A stretch of 64,000 nucleotides of DNA, taken from positions 399,080 to 463,079 of the forward strand of contig NZ_QMDV01000001.1 of assembly GCF_003284895.1 (NCBI RefSeq). Reading direction: 5' to 3'. The notes beneath the pieces were generated by a model. The model searched no databases and was not told the DNA's origin. It saw only the letters and a list, made by a program, of their open reading frames with translations. Below, piece by piece: positions 17,592 to 24,946 of this stretch (its first letter is position 1; every line of letters begins with the position of its first letter). Both the position numbers and the translations under genes were made by a program. The stretch comes from Pontibacter arcticus. Lineage in GTDB: Bacteria > Bacteroidota > Bacteroidia > Cytophagales > Hymenobacteraceae.

Positions 17592-18335
17592 ATGGAATTC
17601 TCGCCCTTCAACAATGTGGTAAAACTCTGTCTTCAAGGTATGGATATGGAAGAAAATGGTAAACCTGAAGAGGCAATCAAGCTATTTCAGAAGGGTTGGA
17701 ACGAAGCGTCTAACAATTTTGAAAAATTTCTTGCAGCCCATTATATAGCCCGAATGCAAACAACTGCTGCCGAAAAATTAAAGTGGCTTGAATCAACTTT
17801 GCAGTTTGCTTTATCAACAAATAATGACTCCGTTAAAAGTGCTCTACCTGCTCTCTATTTGAATATTGCGAAATGCTATGAAGATTTACATGACACAAAG
17901 AAAGCAAAAGAGAATTCTGAATTGGCAATTTCATTTCAAAATAATCCTTCTGACAAAGGTCCCTTTTACCATGGCACGAAAGCAGATTTGAAGGTAGGCG
18001 ATTATTTAAAGACAGGTGGTAATTCTAATTATAAATCTGAAATTAAAATGAACCATATTTACTTCACAGCCCTGGTTAACGGAGCAGGACTTGCTGCTGC
18101 ATTAGCAAAGGGTGATGGGGTTGAACGAGTGTATATGGTTGAACCAACTGGCATTTACGAAAATGATCCCAACCTTACAGATAAAAAATTCCCAGGCAAC
18201 CCGACTCGTTCATACCGTTCCGAGTCCCCATTGAAAATTGTAGGAGAAGTAACAGATTGGGTCCGGCAAACTCCCGAAGAACTTCAAAAATTTCGTGAAA
18301 AATTGGCGAATAATAAAGGAGAAATAATTAATTAA
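17592..18335 (+). CDS. arr: Rifamycin ADP-ribosyltransferase (Arr) with TPR-like N-terminal extension
   Basis: 247 residues, against about 140-150 for classical Arr. Residues about 122-240 are an Arr domain, which transfers ADP-ribose from NAD to the C23 hydroxyl of rifampicin and so inactivates it. The catalytic trio is intact with the same spacing as Mycobacterium smegmatis Arr (His19, Tyr49, Asp84): His127 in FYHGT, Tyr157 in IYFTAL and Asp192 in ENDPN. DKKFPGNPTRSYRS and LKIVGEVTDW are also conserved. Residues 1-115 are alpha-helical with TPR-like spacing (EENGKPEEAIKLFQKGW; ALYLNIAKCYEDLHDTKKAK). The start is the first ATG in frame. It lies in the AT-rich cassette-like island. Confidence 0.9.
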   Translation: MEFSPFNNVVKLCLQGMDMEENGKPEEAIKLFQKGWNEASNNFEKFLAAHYIARMQTTAAEKLKWLESTLQFALSTNNDSVKSALPALYLNIAKCYEDLHDTKKAKENSELAISFQNNPSDKGPFYHGTKADLKVGDYLKTGGNSNYKSEIKMNHIYFTALVNGAGLAAALAKGDGVERVYMVEPTGIYENDPNLTDKKFPGNPTRSYRSESPLKIVGEVTDWVRQTPEELQKFREKLANNKGEIIN

Positions 18336-18352
18336 GCTGTGAAACAACCAAC

Positions 18353-18400
18353 CGCTAACAATGTACAAACGGCAGACGGCCTCCGCCGCCATTTACTTAA
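18353..18400 (+). repeat. attC-like site after arr (incomplete right end)
   Basis: Starts 18 nt after the arr stop with CTAACAATGTACAAACG (18355-18371), shared with the site after the esterase gene. An inner imperfect GC hairpin (about 18370-18391) follows. The matching TGTTAG right end is not seen; the sequence changes to ordinary leader of the phosphatase gene. This may be the outer boundary of the island. Confidence 0.5.
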
Positions 18401-18427
18401 GTCCGATATATAACAAAAACCCTCCCT

Positions 18428-19366
18428 ATGAAAAAACGCCTCGCCCTCATCGATATGGGAACCAACACCTTTCACCTGCTTATAACCGAAGTAGATGAAA
18501 ACGGCCAGCGCCACGATTTTGTAAAAACCAAAGTGCCGGTGCGTTTGGGGCAAGGTGGCATCAGCAACGGTGCTATTGCGCCGGAAGCCTACGAACGCGC
18601 ACTGCAAACCCTGCAGGATTTTAAGCGCCAGATTGATGCCCACCAGGTACAAACTGTCAGGGCAATGGCGACCAGCATGGTACGCAATGCAGCGAACGGC
18701 GAAGCCTTTGTGCAGGATATTCTGGAACAGACAAGTATAAAAGTAGAAGTAATAGACGGCGCCCGCGAAGCCGAACTGATCTACTACGGTGTGCGCTCGG
18801 CTGGCGTGCTGGATGCACAAACGGCTTTGATCATGGATATTGGCGGCGGAAGCGTGGAATTTATACTTGCTAACAACCAGGAAATCTACTGGAAACAAAG
18901 CTTCGAAATTGGAGCCCAGCGCCTGATGGACCAGTTCTTTACCCAGGATCCGATCCCTGCAGAAAGTATAGCCGCCGAGAAAGCCTACTTAGCAGAGAGA
19001 TTACAACCACTTACCGAGGCTATCGCGAAGTATAAACCCACTGTATTGGTAGGCTCGTCGGGTACGTTTGATACGCTCTGCGATATAGAGGCGCTGCGCA
19101 AAGGCGATACCTCGCGCCAGCAACATATACCGGCCGCTTCTGAACTCAGCCTAGAAGCTTATTACGCTATCCACGAAGAACTGCTCCGCAAAAACCACGA
19201 CGAACGGCTGGCAATACCCGGTATGCTGGAAATGCGCGTAGATATGATCGTGCTGGCAAGTATACTGGTAGATTTTATACTTCAGACTTACAACTTAGAT
19301 CAGATACGGGTATCGGCGTATGCACTAAAAGAAGGTGTGCTCCAAACTGTACTGCACGAAGTATAA
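18428..19366 (+). CDS. Ppx/GppA family exopolyphosphatase
   Basis: 312 residues, the length of the single-domain Ppx/GppA form. It has the ASKHA ATPase fold: phosphate-1 loop IDMGTNTFHLL at the N-terminus, phosphate-2 MDIGGGSVEFIL near residue 140, and the adenosine-type VLVGSSGTFDTL. Such enzymes remove terminal phosphates from polyphosphate and some hydrolyse pppGpp to ppGpp, so it may link phosphate storage and the stringent response. No ppk lies nearby. Codon use and repeated AAGTATA heptamers (for example 18733) mark the return to the native chromosome after the accessory island. Confidence 0.92.
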   Translation: MKKRLALIDMGTNTFHLLITEVDENGQRHDFVKTKVPVRLGQGGISNGAIAPEAYERALQTLQDFKRQIDAHQVQTVRAMATSMVRNAANGEAFVQDILEQTSIKVEVIDGAREAELIYYGVRSAGVLDAQTALIMDIGGGSVEFILANNQEIYWKQSFEIGAQRLMDQFFTQDPIPAESIAAEKAYLAERLQPLTEAIAKYKPTVLVGSSGTFDTLCDIEALRKGDTSRQQHIPAASELSLEAYYAIHEELLRKNHDERLAIPGMLEMRVDMIVLASILVDFILQTYNLDQIRVSAYALKEGVLQTVLHEV

Positions 19367-19381
19367 TCCGGGAATGTGTTC

Positions 19382-19389
19382 TATCTTTG
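19382..19389 (+). promoter_or_regulatory. Candidate -7 element of the DUF5602 lipoprotein gene
   Basis: TATCTTTGCGC matches TAnnTTTG and is 20 nt before the chosen ATG at 19410. A clear -33 TTG is not seen. Confidence 0.5.
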
Positions 19390-19409
19390 CGCCTGTAATA
19401 ATAGATCCA

Positions 19410-20201
19410 ATGAAAATTAACAGAATTTTATTTTTCAGCCTGGCTGTTTCTTTTCTCGCTTTCACTACCGCCTGTGATAATGAGGAAGATACAAACCCTT
19501 TAGCCAACAAAACCCTGTATGGTAAAAGCGTGGCGATGGGAGACGGCACAGGCCGCACCTGGGCAACTTTTGATGTAAACGGCAAACCCCTGGAGGTAGG
19601 CGTAAGTATATCGGAAGAAGCCGTAAAAAGCCTGCCACAGGACGACCACTCCAATTATGAAGGCCACATTATCTATTATGAAATGGAGCTGCCTGCGGAA
19701 GTAAAGCAGCATACTCCTTTTAACCATGTAGTGGTAGACTGGAACCCGATGGGCCATCCGCCGGAAATTTACCAGGTGCCGCACTTTGATGCCCACTTTT
19801 ACATGATCACGAGCGAGGACCGTAAGAAGATAGGCCCTGATAACCTGGACCCTAAAATAAAAGAGATTCCGGATGCCAAATACCTGCCAGCAGATTACAT
19901 TGATATAAATGTAAATGTGCCGGAGATGGGCAAACACTGGCTTGATAAGTTTACGCCCGAATTTAATGGCCATCTGTTCAATCAGACCTTTATTTATGGC
20001 TCCTATGCCGGTAAAGTAAGTTTTTATGAGCCGATGTTTACGTTGGAATACCTGCAGACTTTACCAAACGATACGTATACATTAAAGCAGCCTGCCGATT
20101 TCCTGAAGCGAGGCCTTTACTACCCAACCAAGTATAGCATCCGCTACAACAAAGAGAAAAAAGAATACAACATCTCGATTGGTGAGATGCAGCTGAAATA
20201 A
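19410..20201 (+). CDS. DUF5602 / TTHB210-like lipoprotein
   Basis: 263 residues from the ATG at 19410; an in-frame upstream ATG would place 25 non-hydrophobic residues before the signal peptide, and the -7 element supports the shorter form. The N-terminus (MKINRILFFSLAVSFLAFTTAC) is a lipoprotein signal with Cys22. The mature part has the pattern TLYGKSVAMGDGTGRTWATF, GVSISEEAVKSLP, FNHVVVDWNPMGHPP and VPHFDAHFYMI of the DUF5602/TTHB210-like family; the conserved His and Asp residues suggest metal binding. Function unknown. Convergent with the TPR gene and sharing its terminator. Confidence 0.8.
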   Translation: MKINRILFFSLAVSFLAFTTACDNEEDTNPLANKTLYGKSVAMGDGTGRTWATFDVNGKPLEVGVSISEEAVKSLPQDDHSNYEGHIIYYEMELPAEVKQHTPFNHVVVDWNPMGHPPEIYQVPHFDAHFYMITSEDRKKIGPDNLDPKIKEIPDAKYLPADYIDINVNVPEMGKHWLDKFTPEFNGHLFNQTFIYGSYAGKVSFYEPMFTLEYLQTLPNDTYTLKQPADFLKRGLYYPTKYSIRYNKEKKEYNISIGEMQLK

Positions 20202-20240
20202 AAAAAGGCGCTTTAGAGAAATTCTAAAGCGCCTTTTTTT
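20200..20240. terminator. Bidirectional terminator between DUF5602 and TPR genes
   Basis: An 11-bp perfect stem (20207-20217 with 20223-20233), core GGCGCTTTAGA, loop of 5 nt, with seven A before and seven T after. It serves both convergent genes. Confidence 0.95.
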
Positions 20241-20263
20241 CTGAAGTTATACTTTGTGGGCTT

Positions 20264-22633
20264 TTAAGATTTCATCAATTTCCTGCGTTCTTTCTGGTAG
20301 GCCTTGCCCAGATTTTTAAGGTCTTTGCTGTTTTGCGTGTGCTGGGCTGCCAGCGTTTCTATACTTCCGGTTGCGGCACGCGCTACATCTTCGGTTGCAA
20401 GTTGCTTGCCAAGTTGCTCCTGTACTTTTTTGGTTTTGCGTTTGGCATAGCCTTTCACCAGCAAACTGTTTAAGAGTTGTATGGCTACCTGCTCCTCTCC
20501 TAGGGCTGCAAAATGATCTACTACCGCTGCTGTAAACGGCTGCTTCTGGTGTTCTTTCGAAAAGTTGAAAAGCGAGATATGGTCCAGGCCAAACCGATTC
20601 ACTTTATCAGCCAGGTATACTTTCTCGGCTTCGGAATATAACGTAATAGCTTCAAGATAACGGTTTTTAGCGACCTGTCTGTTTATATCTTCCAGTTTCT
20701 GCTGATACGCTACGGCTGGCGCAATGGCTGCCCGGGCATCAGTTGCCGTAAACGAGGCAATAGTACAAACCGTATTTGCTTCTGCTATTTTGATGGCTGC
20801 ACGATACGCCTGGTCGGCGGCGATGAATTGCTTTTGCTGCGCTAACGCCTTACCATTCTGGAAATGTTTGTCGTAAAGCGCCTGTGCATTCAGGCATTCC
20901 TGGGTAAAAATCCGTTCGCGTAGCAGTGCATTTTGTATCTGCACATCTTTGTCCTGTTGCAGGGCATAACGGTTTTGCAGCGCCGTTGCCTCAGCAGAAG
21001 CATTACGCGCATCAGCCAGTTTGTTGCCTTGTGCCAGTTGGTAGCCTTCGGTTAATTTCAAAAGTATAACGGGTTTAGCTGCTTTTTTAGCCAGTTGCTG
21101 TAGTTCGGGTATAGGCTTGAACGTATACTGTTGCTCCAGTTCCAAGGCTTCTTCAAACTGCTCCAGGGCTTCGGTGTTGTTTTGCTGGCTCAAACTGCGT
21201 TTACCCCCATCAATGTACTGCAAGTAAAACTGAAACTTTACCTGGTTCTGCAACTCATCTGCTCCGCGTTCATCCTGCAAAATAATAGCATACTGCTCCT
21301 GAAACTGAAAAGCATCCGCCACTACACGCTCGGCACCGGCCAAATCATTTTTAGCTAGCAACTGTTTGCCTTCCCTTAACATGTTCCGGTAAGCGCCGGT
21401 TGCAGCACGGGCTTCGCCATCATTTATAGCAGGCAGGTTGCAGCGTAAACCGCCAATAGTGCTGCAGAAAGCGCGTGCATCGTTATAAGCAATTAAGGCT
21501 GTACGGTAATCGCCACGGCTGTTCAGGCTATTGCCCTCACTGATAAACAACGTATAAATATCGTGTGCCAGGCCCATTGCCATTTCTTCTGTCTGGCGGT
21601 CGGTGCGCATTTTGGTAAGTATGTCGCGGGTGCGGCCTGCTGCTTCACGTACGCTACCAGCGGTAAAATCGATGCGGGCCAGTTGCAGGTGTGCCGGTGC
21701 AAAGGCAGAGTTTACTTCCACTGCTTTTACAAAGTAAGTATGTGCCAACGTATGGTTTCCCCTGCCTAAGAGTGCATAACCTTTGTTGTAAAACTGCTGA
21801 TCTAAAGTTGCCAGTGCATAGTTTATGGCTTTGCGTTTTTCTTCCAGCAGTTCGTTTACCTGGCGTAGGTTTGCCAGCATTTGCTTCGGGTCGTGCTTCT
21901 GCAGGTTCAGTTTTTCTCTGAGTGGCGCTACTTTTATACTTTCTGCTTTCTCTTCCAGCGCACGCAGTTCGCGGTCCTGTGCCCGCAATATGTCCACATC
22001 GCCGGGCTGTATGCGCTGGCCTTCTTTAAACAAGGTTTGCACAGTTGCATGCGCAGCATAATATTCTTTTATCAGATCGAGCCGGGCCTGCACACGGGCG
22101 CTGTTGCTATACACCAGCTCTTTCTCCACTATTTGCAACGTATAATTTTGCGCTTTTGCTGAATCGGGCACGAGCACATCCAGCAACACCACTTCATTTT
22201 TAGCAAGGGCTATACTTTCAGAAAAGGTTTTCAGGACACGGCCACCACTTAACAGGTTAATTTTATAAGTGATCTTATCCGGATAAAGCGCATCGGCCAA
22301 CTCAAAATCCCGGAAGGTAACATCGCCTGCAGTTTCCAGTTTAGTGAGTTTTACGTTAAGCTGTAATTCGTTTCCCTGGTTGGCAATGCGGGCCTGCTGC
22401 TCAAAACGAAGTATAAATTCGGGCATCCGGTTTGGTCGGCCACCCCCTTTTGCAACTACCTGGTTTGTCTTCAGTAAATTGATAATGTTATTTACAGCCG
22501 CCTGGCTGTTGCCACCTCCGTTGTATTTCAGGAGGTAAGCTTCTGGTTTTGTTTCTTCGAAAACCAGTTTGGTTTGCGCCTGCGCCATCAGCACCAGGGC
22601 AAAACACCACAAAGAAAGTATAGTTCTTTTCAT
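20264..22633 (-). CDS. Large exported TPR-repeat protein of unknown function
   Basis: 789 residues from the ATG at 22633, chosen because it gives a clean signal peptide (MKRTILSLWCFALVLMAQAQ); 17 extra in-frame residues upstream are polar. The mature protein has about 200 residues of mixed strand and helix (FILRFEQQARIANQGNELQL...), then many degenerate TPR-like helical pairs, for example YALLGRGNHTLAHTYFVKAVEVNSAFAPAHLQLARIDF, TEALEQFEEALELEQQYTF and AQQKQFIAADQAYRAAIKIAEAN. It is probably a periplasmic or surface scaffold. I do not recognise a named family. Transcribed alone; terminator shared with the DUF5602 gene. Confidence 0.8.
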   Translation of the reverse strand: MKRTILSLWCFALVLMAQAQTKLVFEETKPEAYLLKYNGGGNSQAAVNNIINLLKTNQVVAKGGGRPNRMPEFILRFEQQARIANQGNELQLNVKLTKLETAGDVTFRDFELADALYPDKITYKINLLSGGRVLKTFSESIALAKNEVVLLDVLVPDSAKAQNYTLQIVEKELVYSNSARVQARLDLIKEYYAAHATVQTLFKEGQRIQPGDVDILRAQDRELRALEEKAESIKVAPLREKLNLQKHDPKQMLANLRQVNELLEEKRKAINYALATLDQQFYNKGYALLGRGNHTLAHTYFVKAVEVNSAFAPAHLQLARIDFTAGSVREAAGRTRDILTKMRTDRQTEEMAMGLAHDIYTLFISEGNSLNSRGDYRTALIAYNDARAFCSTIGGLRCNLPAINDGEARAATGAYRNMLREGKQLLAKNDLAGAERVVADAFQFQEQYAIILQDERGADELQNQVKFQFYLQYIDGGKRSLSQQNNTEALEQFEEALELEQQYTFKPIPELQQLAKKAAKPVILLKLTEGYQLAQGNKLADARNASAEATALQNRYALQQDKDVQIQNALLRERIFTQECLNAQALYDKHFQNGKALAQQKQFIAADQAYRAAIKIAEANTVCTIASFTATDARAAIAPAVAYQQKLEDINRQVAKNRYLEAITLYSEAEKVYLADKVNRFGLDHISLFNFSKEHQKQPFTAAVVDHFAALGEEQVAIQLLNSLLVKGYAKRKTKKVQEQLGKQLATEDVARAATGSIETLAAQHTQNSKDLKNLGKAYQKERRKLMKS

Positions 22634-22847
22634 AGGTAAAGTATGAGTTGCGTCCATTTTAGCTTTTACCAAATTCTGAGCCACATTTCGGATGCAAGTC
22701 CTAAAGTATAGAAAAAGAAGAATATTTCTGAATGGCCTGCGTTATATCAGATCCCAGTAAGTAAAGTCGATGTTTTGGAAAGTGATGCTAACTGCGGCTT
22801 TGCTGTGATAATTTATTTAATTTGCCGCTCTAACTTAGATTTATACT

Positions 22848-23915
22848 ATGTATTCATATCAACAGCTTTTCCAGTTTACCCAGGAGGTTTTTTTAAATAT
22901 GGGTTGCCCGCCCGAAGATGCGCAGCTTGCTACCGAAGTGTTGCTTGAAGCAGATCTGCGCGGCGTAGACTCGCATGGCGTTGCCCGTTTAAGCGGGTAT
23001 GTGCGCCTTTGGGAAGCCGGCCGGATCAACGTAAAACCAGCCATCAAAATAATACACGAGCGCCCTGGCACTGCCACCGTGGACGGCGACGGCGGTTTAG
23101 GTTTGGTAGTAGCGCCGCGCGCTATGGATATTGCTATTGCTAAAGCTGGCAATGTAGGCACGGGCTGGGTATCGGTTTGCAACTCGAACCACTTTGGCAT
23201 TGCCGGTTACCACGCCATGAAAGCTTTGGTGCACGATATGATCGGGATGGCCATGACGAACGCTTCGCCGCTGGTAGCACCTACTTTTTCGACGCAACGT
23301 ATGCTGGGCACCAACCCGATTGCCGTAGCGGTGCCAGCCAATCGCCAGCCACCGTTTGTTGCCGACTTGGCCACAGCTGCCGCCGCAAACGGGAAACTGG
23401 AAATCCTGCAACGCAAAAATAAGAAAGCACCTATCGGCTGGATACAAACTGCTTCCGGCGGACGAACCTCTAACCCACACGAATTAAAAGATGGTGGCGC
23501 TTTGCTTCCGCTGGGCAGTAACAAAACAATGGGCAGCCACAAAGGCTATGCGTTATCGGCGGTTGTAGATATTTTTTCGGCGGTGTTATCCGGTGCCAAT
23601 TATGGGCCGTGGGTCCCGCCGTTTGTTAGCTTTTTGCCGGTAGCCGAGAACCTGGTAGGCAAAGGAATCGGGCACTTTTTTGGAGCGATGAGCGTGGATG
23701 CTTTCCGGCCTGCCGAAGACTTTAAAGCGCACATGGATAACTGGATCGAAACTTTCCGGAATGCAGATGTAGTAAAAGGGAAAAAAGCTGTACTTATTCC
23801 CGGCGATCCGGAACGTATAATGACCGCCAAGCGCCTGAAAGCCGGAATTCCGTTACTGGAGCCTGTAGAGCGTGACCTCGAAAGCTTAGGCAAAAAGTTT
23901 GGCGTGCAGCTATAA
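22848..23915 (+). CDS. Ldh-family (malate/L-lactate/ureidoglycolate) NAD(P)-dependent dehydrogenase
   Basis: 355 residues, full length for the YiaK/AllD/MDH2 family that is unrelated to Rossmann malate dehydrogenases. Visible motifs are EADLRGVDSHGVARL (His43), CNSNHFGIAGYH with the likely catalytic His115, LGTNPIAVAVPA, and GSHKGYALS in the C-terminal part. Members reduce or oxidise 2-hydroxy/2-oxo acids such as malate, lactate or ureidoglycolate; the substrate cannot be assigned here. It is followed after 51 nt by corA on the same strand, without an evident terminator, so they may be cotranscribed. Confidence 0.9.
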   Translation: MYSYQQLFQFTQEVFLNMGCPPEDAQLATEVLLEADLRGVDSHGVARLSGYVRLWEAGRINVKPAIKIIHERPGTATVDGDGGLGLVVAPRAMDIAIAKAGNVGTGWVSVCNSNHFGIAGYHAMKALVHDMIGMAMTNASPLVAPTFSTQRMLGTNPIAVAVPANRQPPFVADLATAAAANGKLEILQRKNKKAPIGWIQTASGGRTSNPHELKDGGALLPLGSNKTMGSHKGYALSAVVDIFSAVLSGANYGPWVPPFVSFLPVAENLVGKGIGHFFGAMSVDAFRPAEDFKAHMDNWIETFRNADVVKGKKAVLIPGDPERIMTAKRLKAGIPLLEPVERDLESLGKKFGVQL

Positions 23916-23966
23916 ACTGAAAGTATAAAGCCGGCTTTTAAAGTATACATCTAACCTGAACCCGTC

Positions 23967-24869
23967 GTGAAAAGAATTATAAAAGCTGCTGATACAACAG
24001 ACTGGGAGTGGATAGATTTGCTGAACCCAAGCAAAGAAGAACTACAGGAAGTTGCTGCAAAGTATGGCCTGCACCCGGCTTCTGTAATAGACTCGCTGCA
24101 GCCGGAGCATTTGCCCAAGTATGAGGAGATCGGGAACGATGTGTTTATGATCGTTCGTATTTACGACCCAACTGCGCACGAAGAAGCCGATACCATTCAG
24201 GAACTCACCAATAAACTGGCCATCTTCTTTTCAGATAAGTATATCATCACCATCCACAGGCACGAACTGGCTTTTATTGATGAAGTGAATGAAAAGTATG
24301 TGCAGGCGAACCTGGGCCGAAATTCTTCGGGTTTGCTGATAAAACTGTTGAAAGCGGCTTTTAAAACATTTGAGCCCCCTACCCGCTTTCTCGCTGAAGA
24401 GCTGGATAACTACGAAGCGGAGATTTTTCTGACGAGCCGGATGCCAGCGCTTACAAAAGGGCTTTATCACCTGAAACGCAAAGCAAGTGTCTGCAAACGT
24501 TTGTTTCGGCTTTCCGAAGTAATTCTGAGCAATCTACAGCTAAACAGTACCCTTGCTCCCGAAGTACAGGATCTGAAAGACCTTTACGTGCACCTGGAAA
24601 CGCTTTTTGATGAGATCAATGAAAGTACAAATAACCTGATCAATATTTACTTGTCGCTGTCTTCGCAGAAAACGAATGAGGTGATGCGCGTACTCACTAT
24701 TTTCTCGGCTTTCTTTCTGCCGCTTACCTTTATAGCTGGCGTTTACGGTATGAATTTCGAGTTTATGCCTGAGCTGGATGAGCGGATCGGCTACCCGGCC
24801 GTGATGGGTCTTATGGCAATCGTTACAGTTTGTATTTACCTTTGGTTTAAGAAAAAGCATTGGTTGTAA
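23967..24869 (+). CDS. corA: CorA-family magnesium/divalent cation channel
   Basis: 300 residues from a GTG start. A soluble N-terminal domain (about 1-235) is followed by two C-terminal membrane segments: FSAFFLPLTFIAGVYGMNFE and PAVMGLMAIVTVCIYLWF. The selectivity-filter motif YGMN follows TM1, as in all CorA channels, and the C-terminus is basic (KKKHWL). The protein forms a pentamer in the inner membrane and takes up Mg2+ (or Co2+/Ni2+). It lies 51 nt after the Ldh-family gene and ends at an exceptionally long hairpin terminator shared with hscA. Confidence 0.94.
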   Translation: MKRIIKAADTTDWEWIDLLNPSKEELQEVAAKYGLHPASVIDSLQPEHLPKYEEIGNDVFMIVRIYDPTAHEEADTIQELTNKLAIFFSDKYIITIHRHELAFIDEVNEKYVQANLGRNSSGLLIKLLKAAFKTFEPPTRFLAEELDNYEAEIFLTSRMPALTKGLYHLKRKASVCKRLFRLSEVILSNLQLNSTLAPEVQDLKDLYVHLETLFDEINESTNNLINIYLSLSSQKTNEVMRVLTIFSAFFLPLTFIAGVYGMNFEFMPELDERIGYPAVMGLMAIVTVCIYLWFKKKHWL

Positions 24870-24870
24870 G

Positions 24871-24935
24871 TATACTTCATTAAAAAGAAGAGGCCGTTAT
24901 AAAGTATAACGGCCTCTTCTTTTTAATGAAGTATA
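24871..24935. terminator. Perfect 31-bp hairpin terminator between corA and hscA
   Basis: 24871-24901 and 24905-24935 are exact reverse complements, with a loop of only three bases (AAG). Core AAAAAGAAGAGGCCGTTATA; the outer ends are TATACTT/AAGTATA heptamers, and a third copy covers the loop. It starts 2 nt after the corA stop and ends 12 nt before the hscA stop, so it terminates both convergent transcripts. Confidence 0.93.
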
Positions 24936-24946
24936 ACTAAGCGAGG

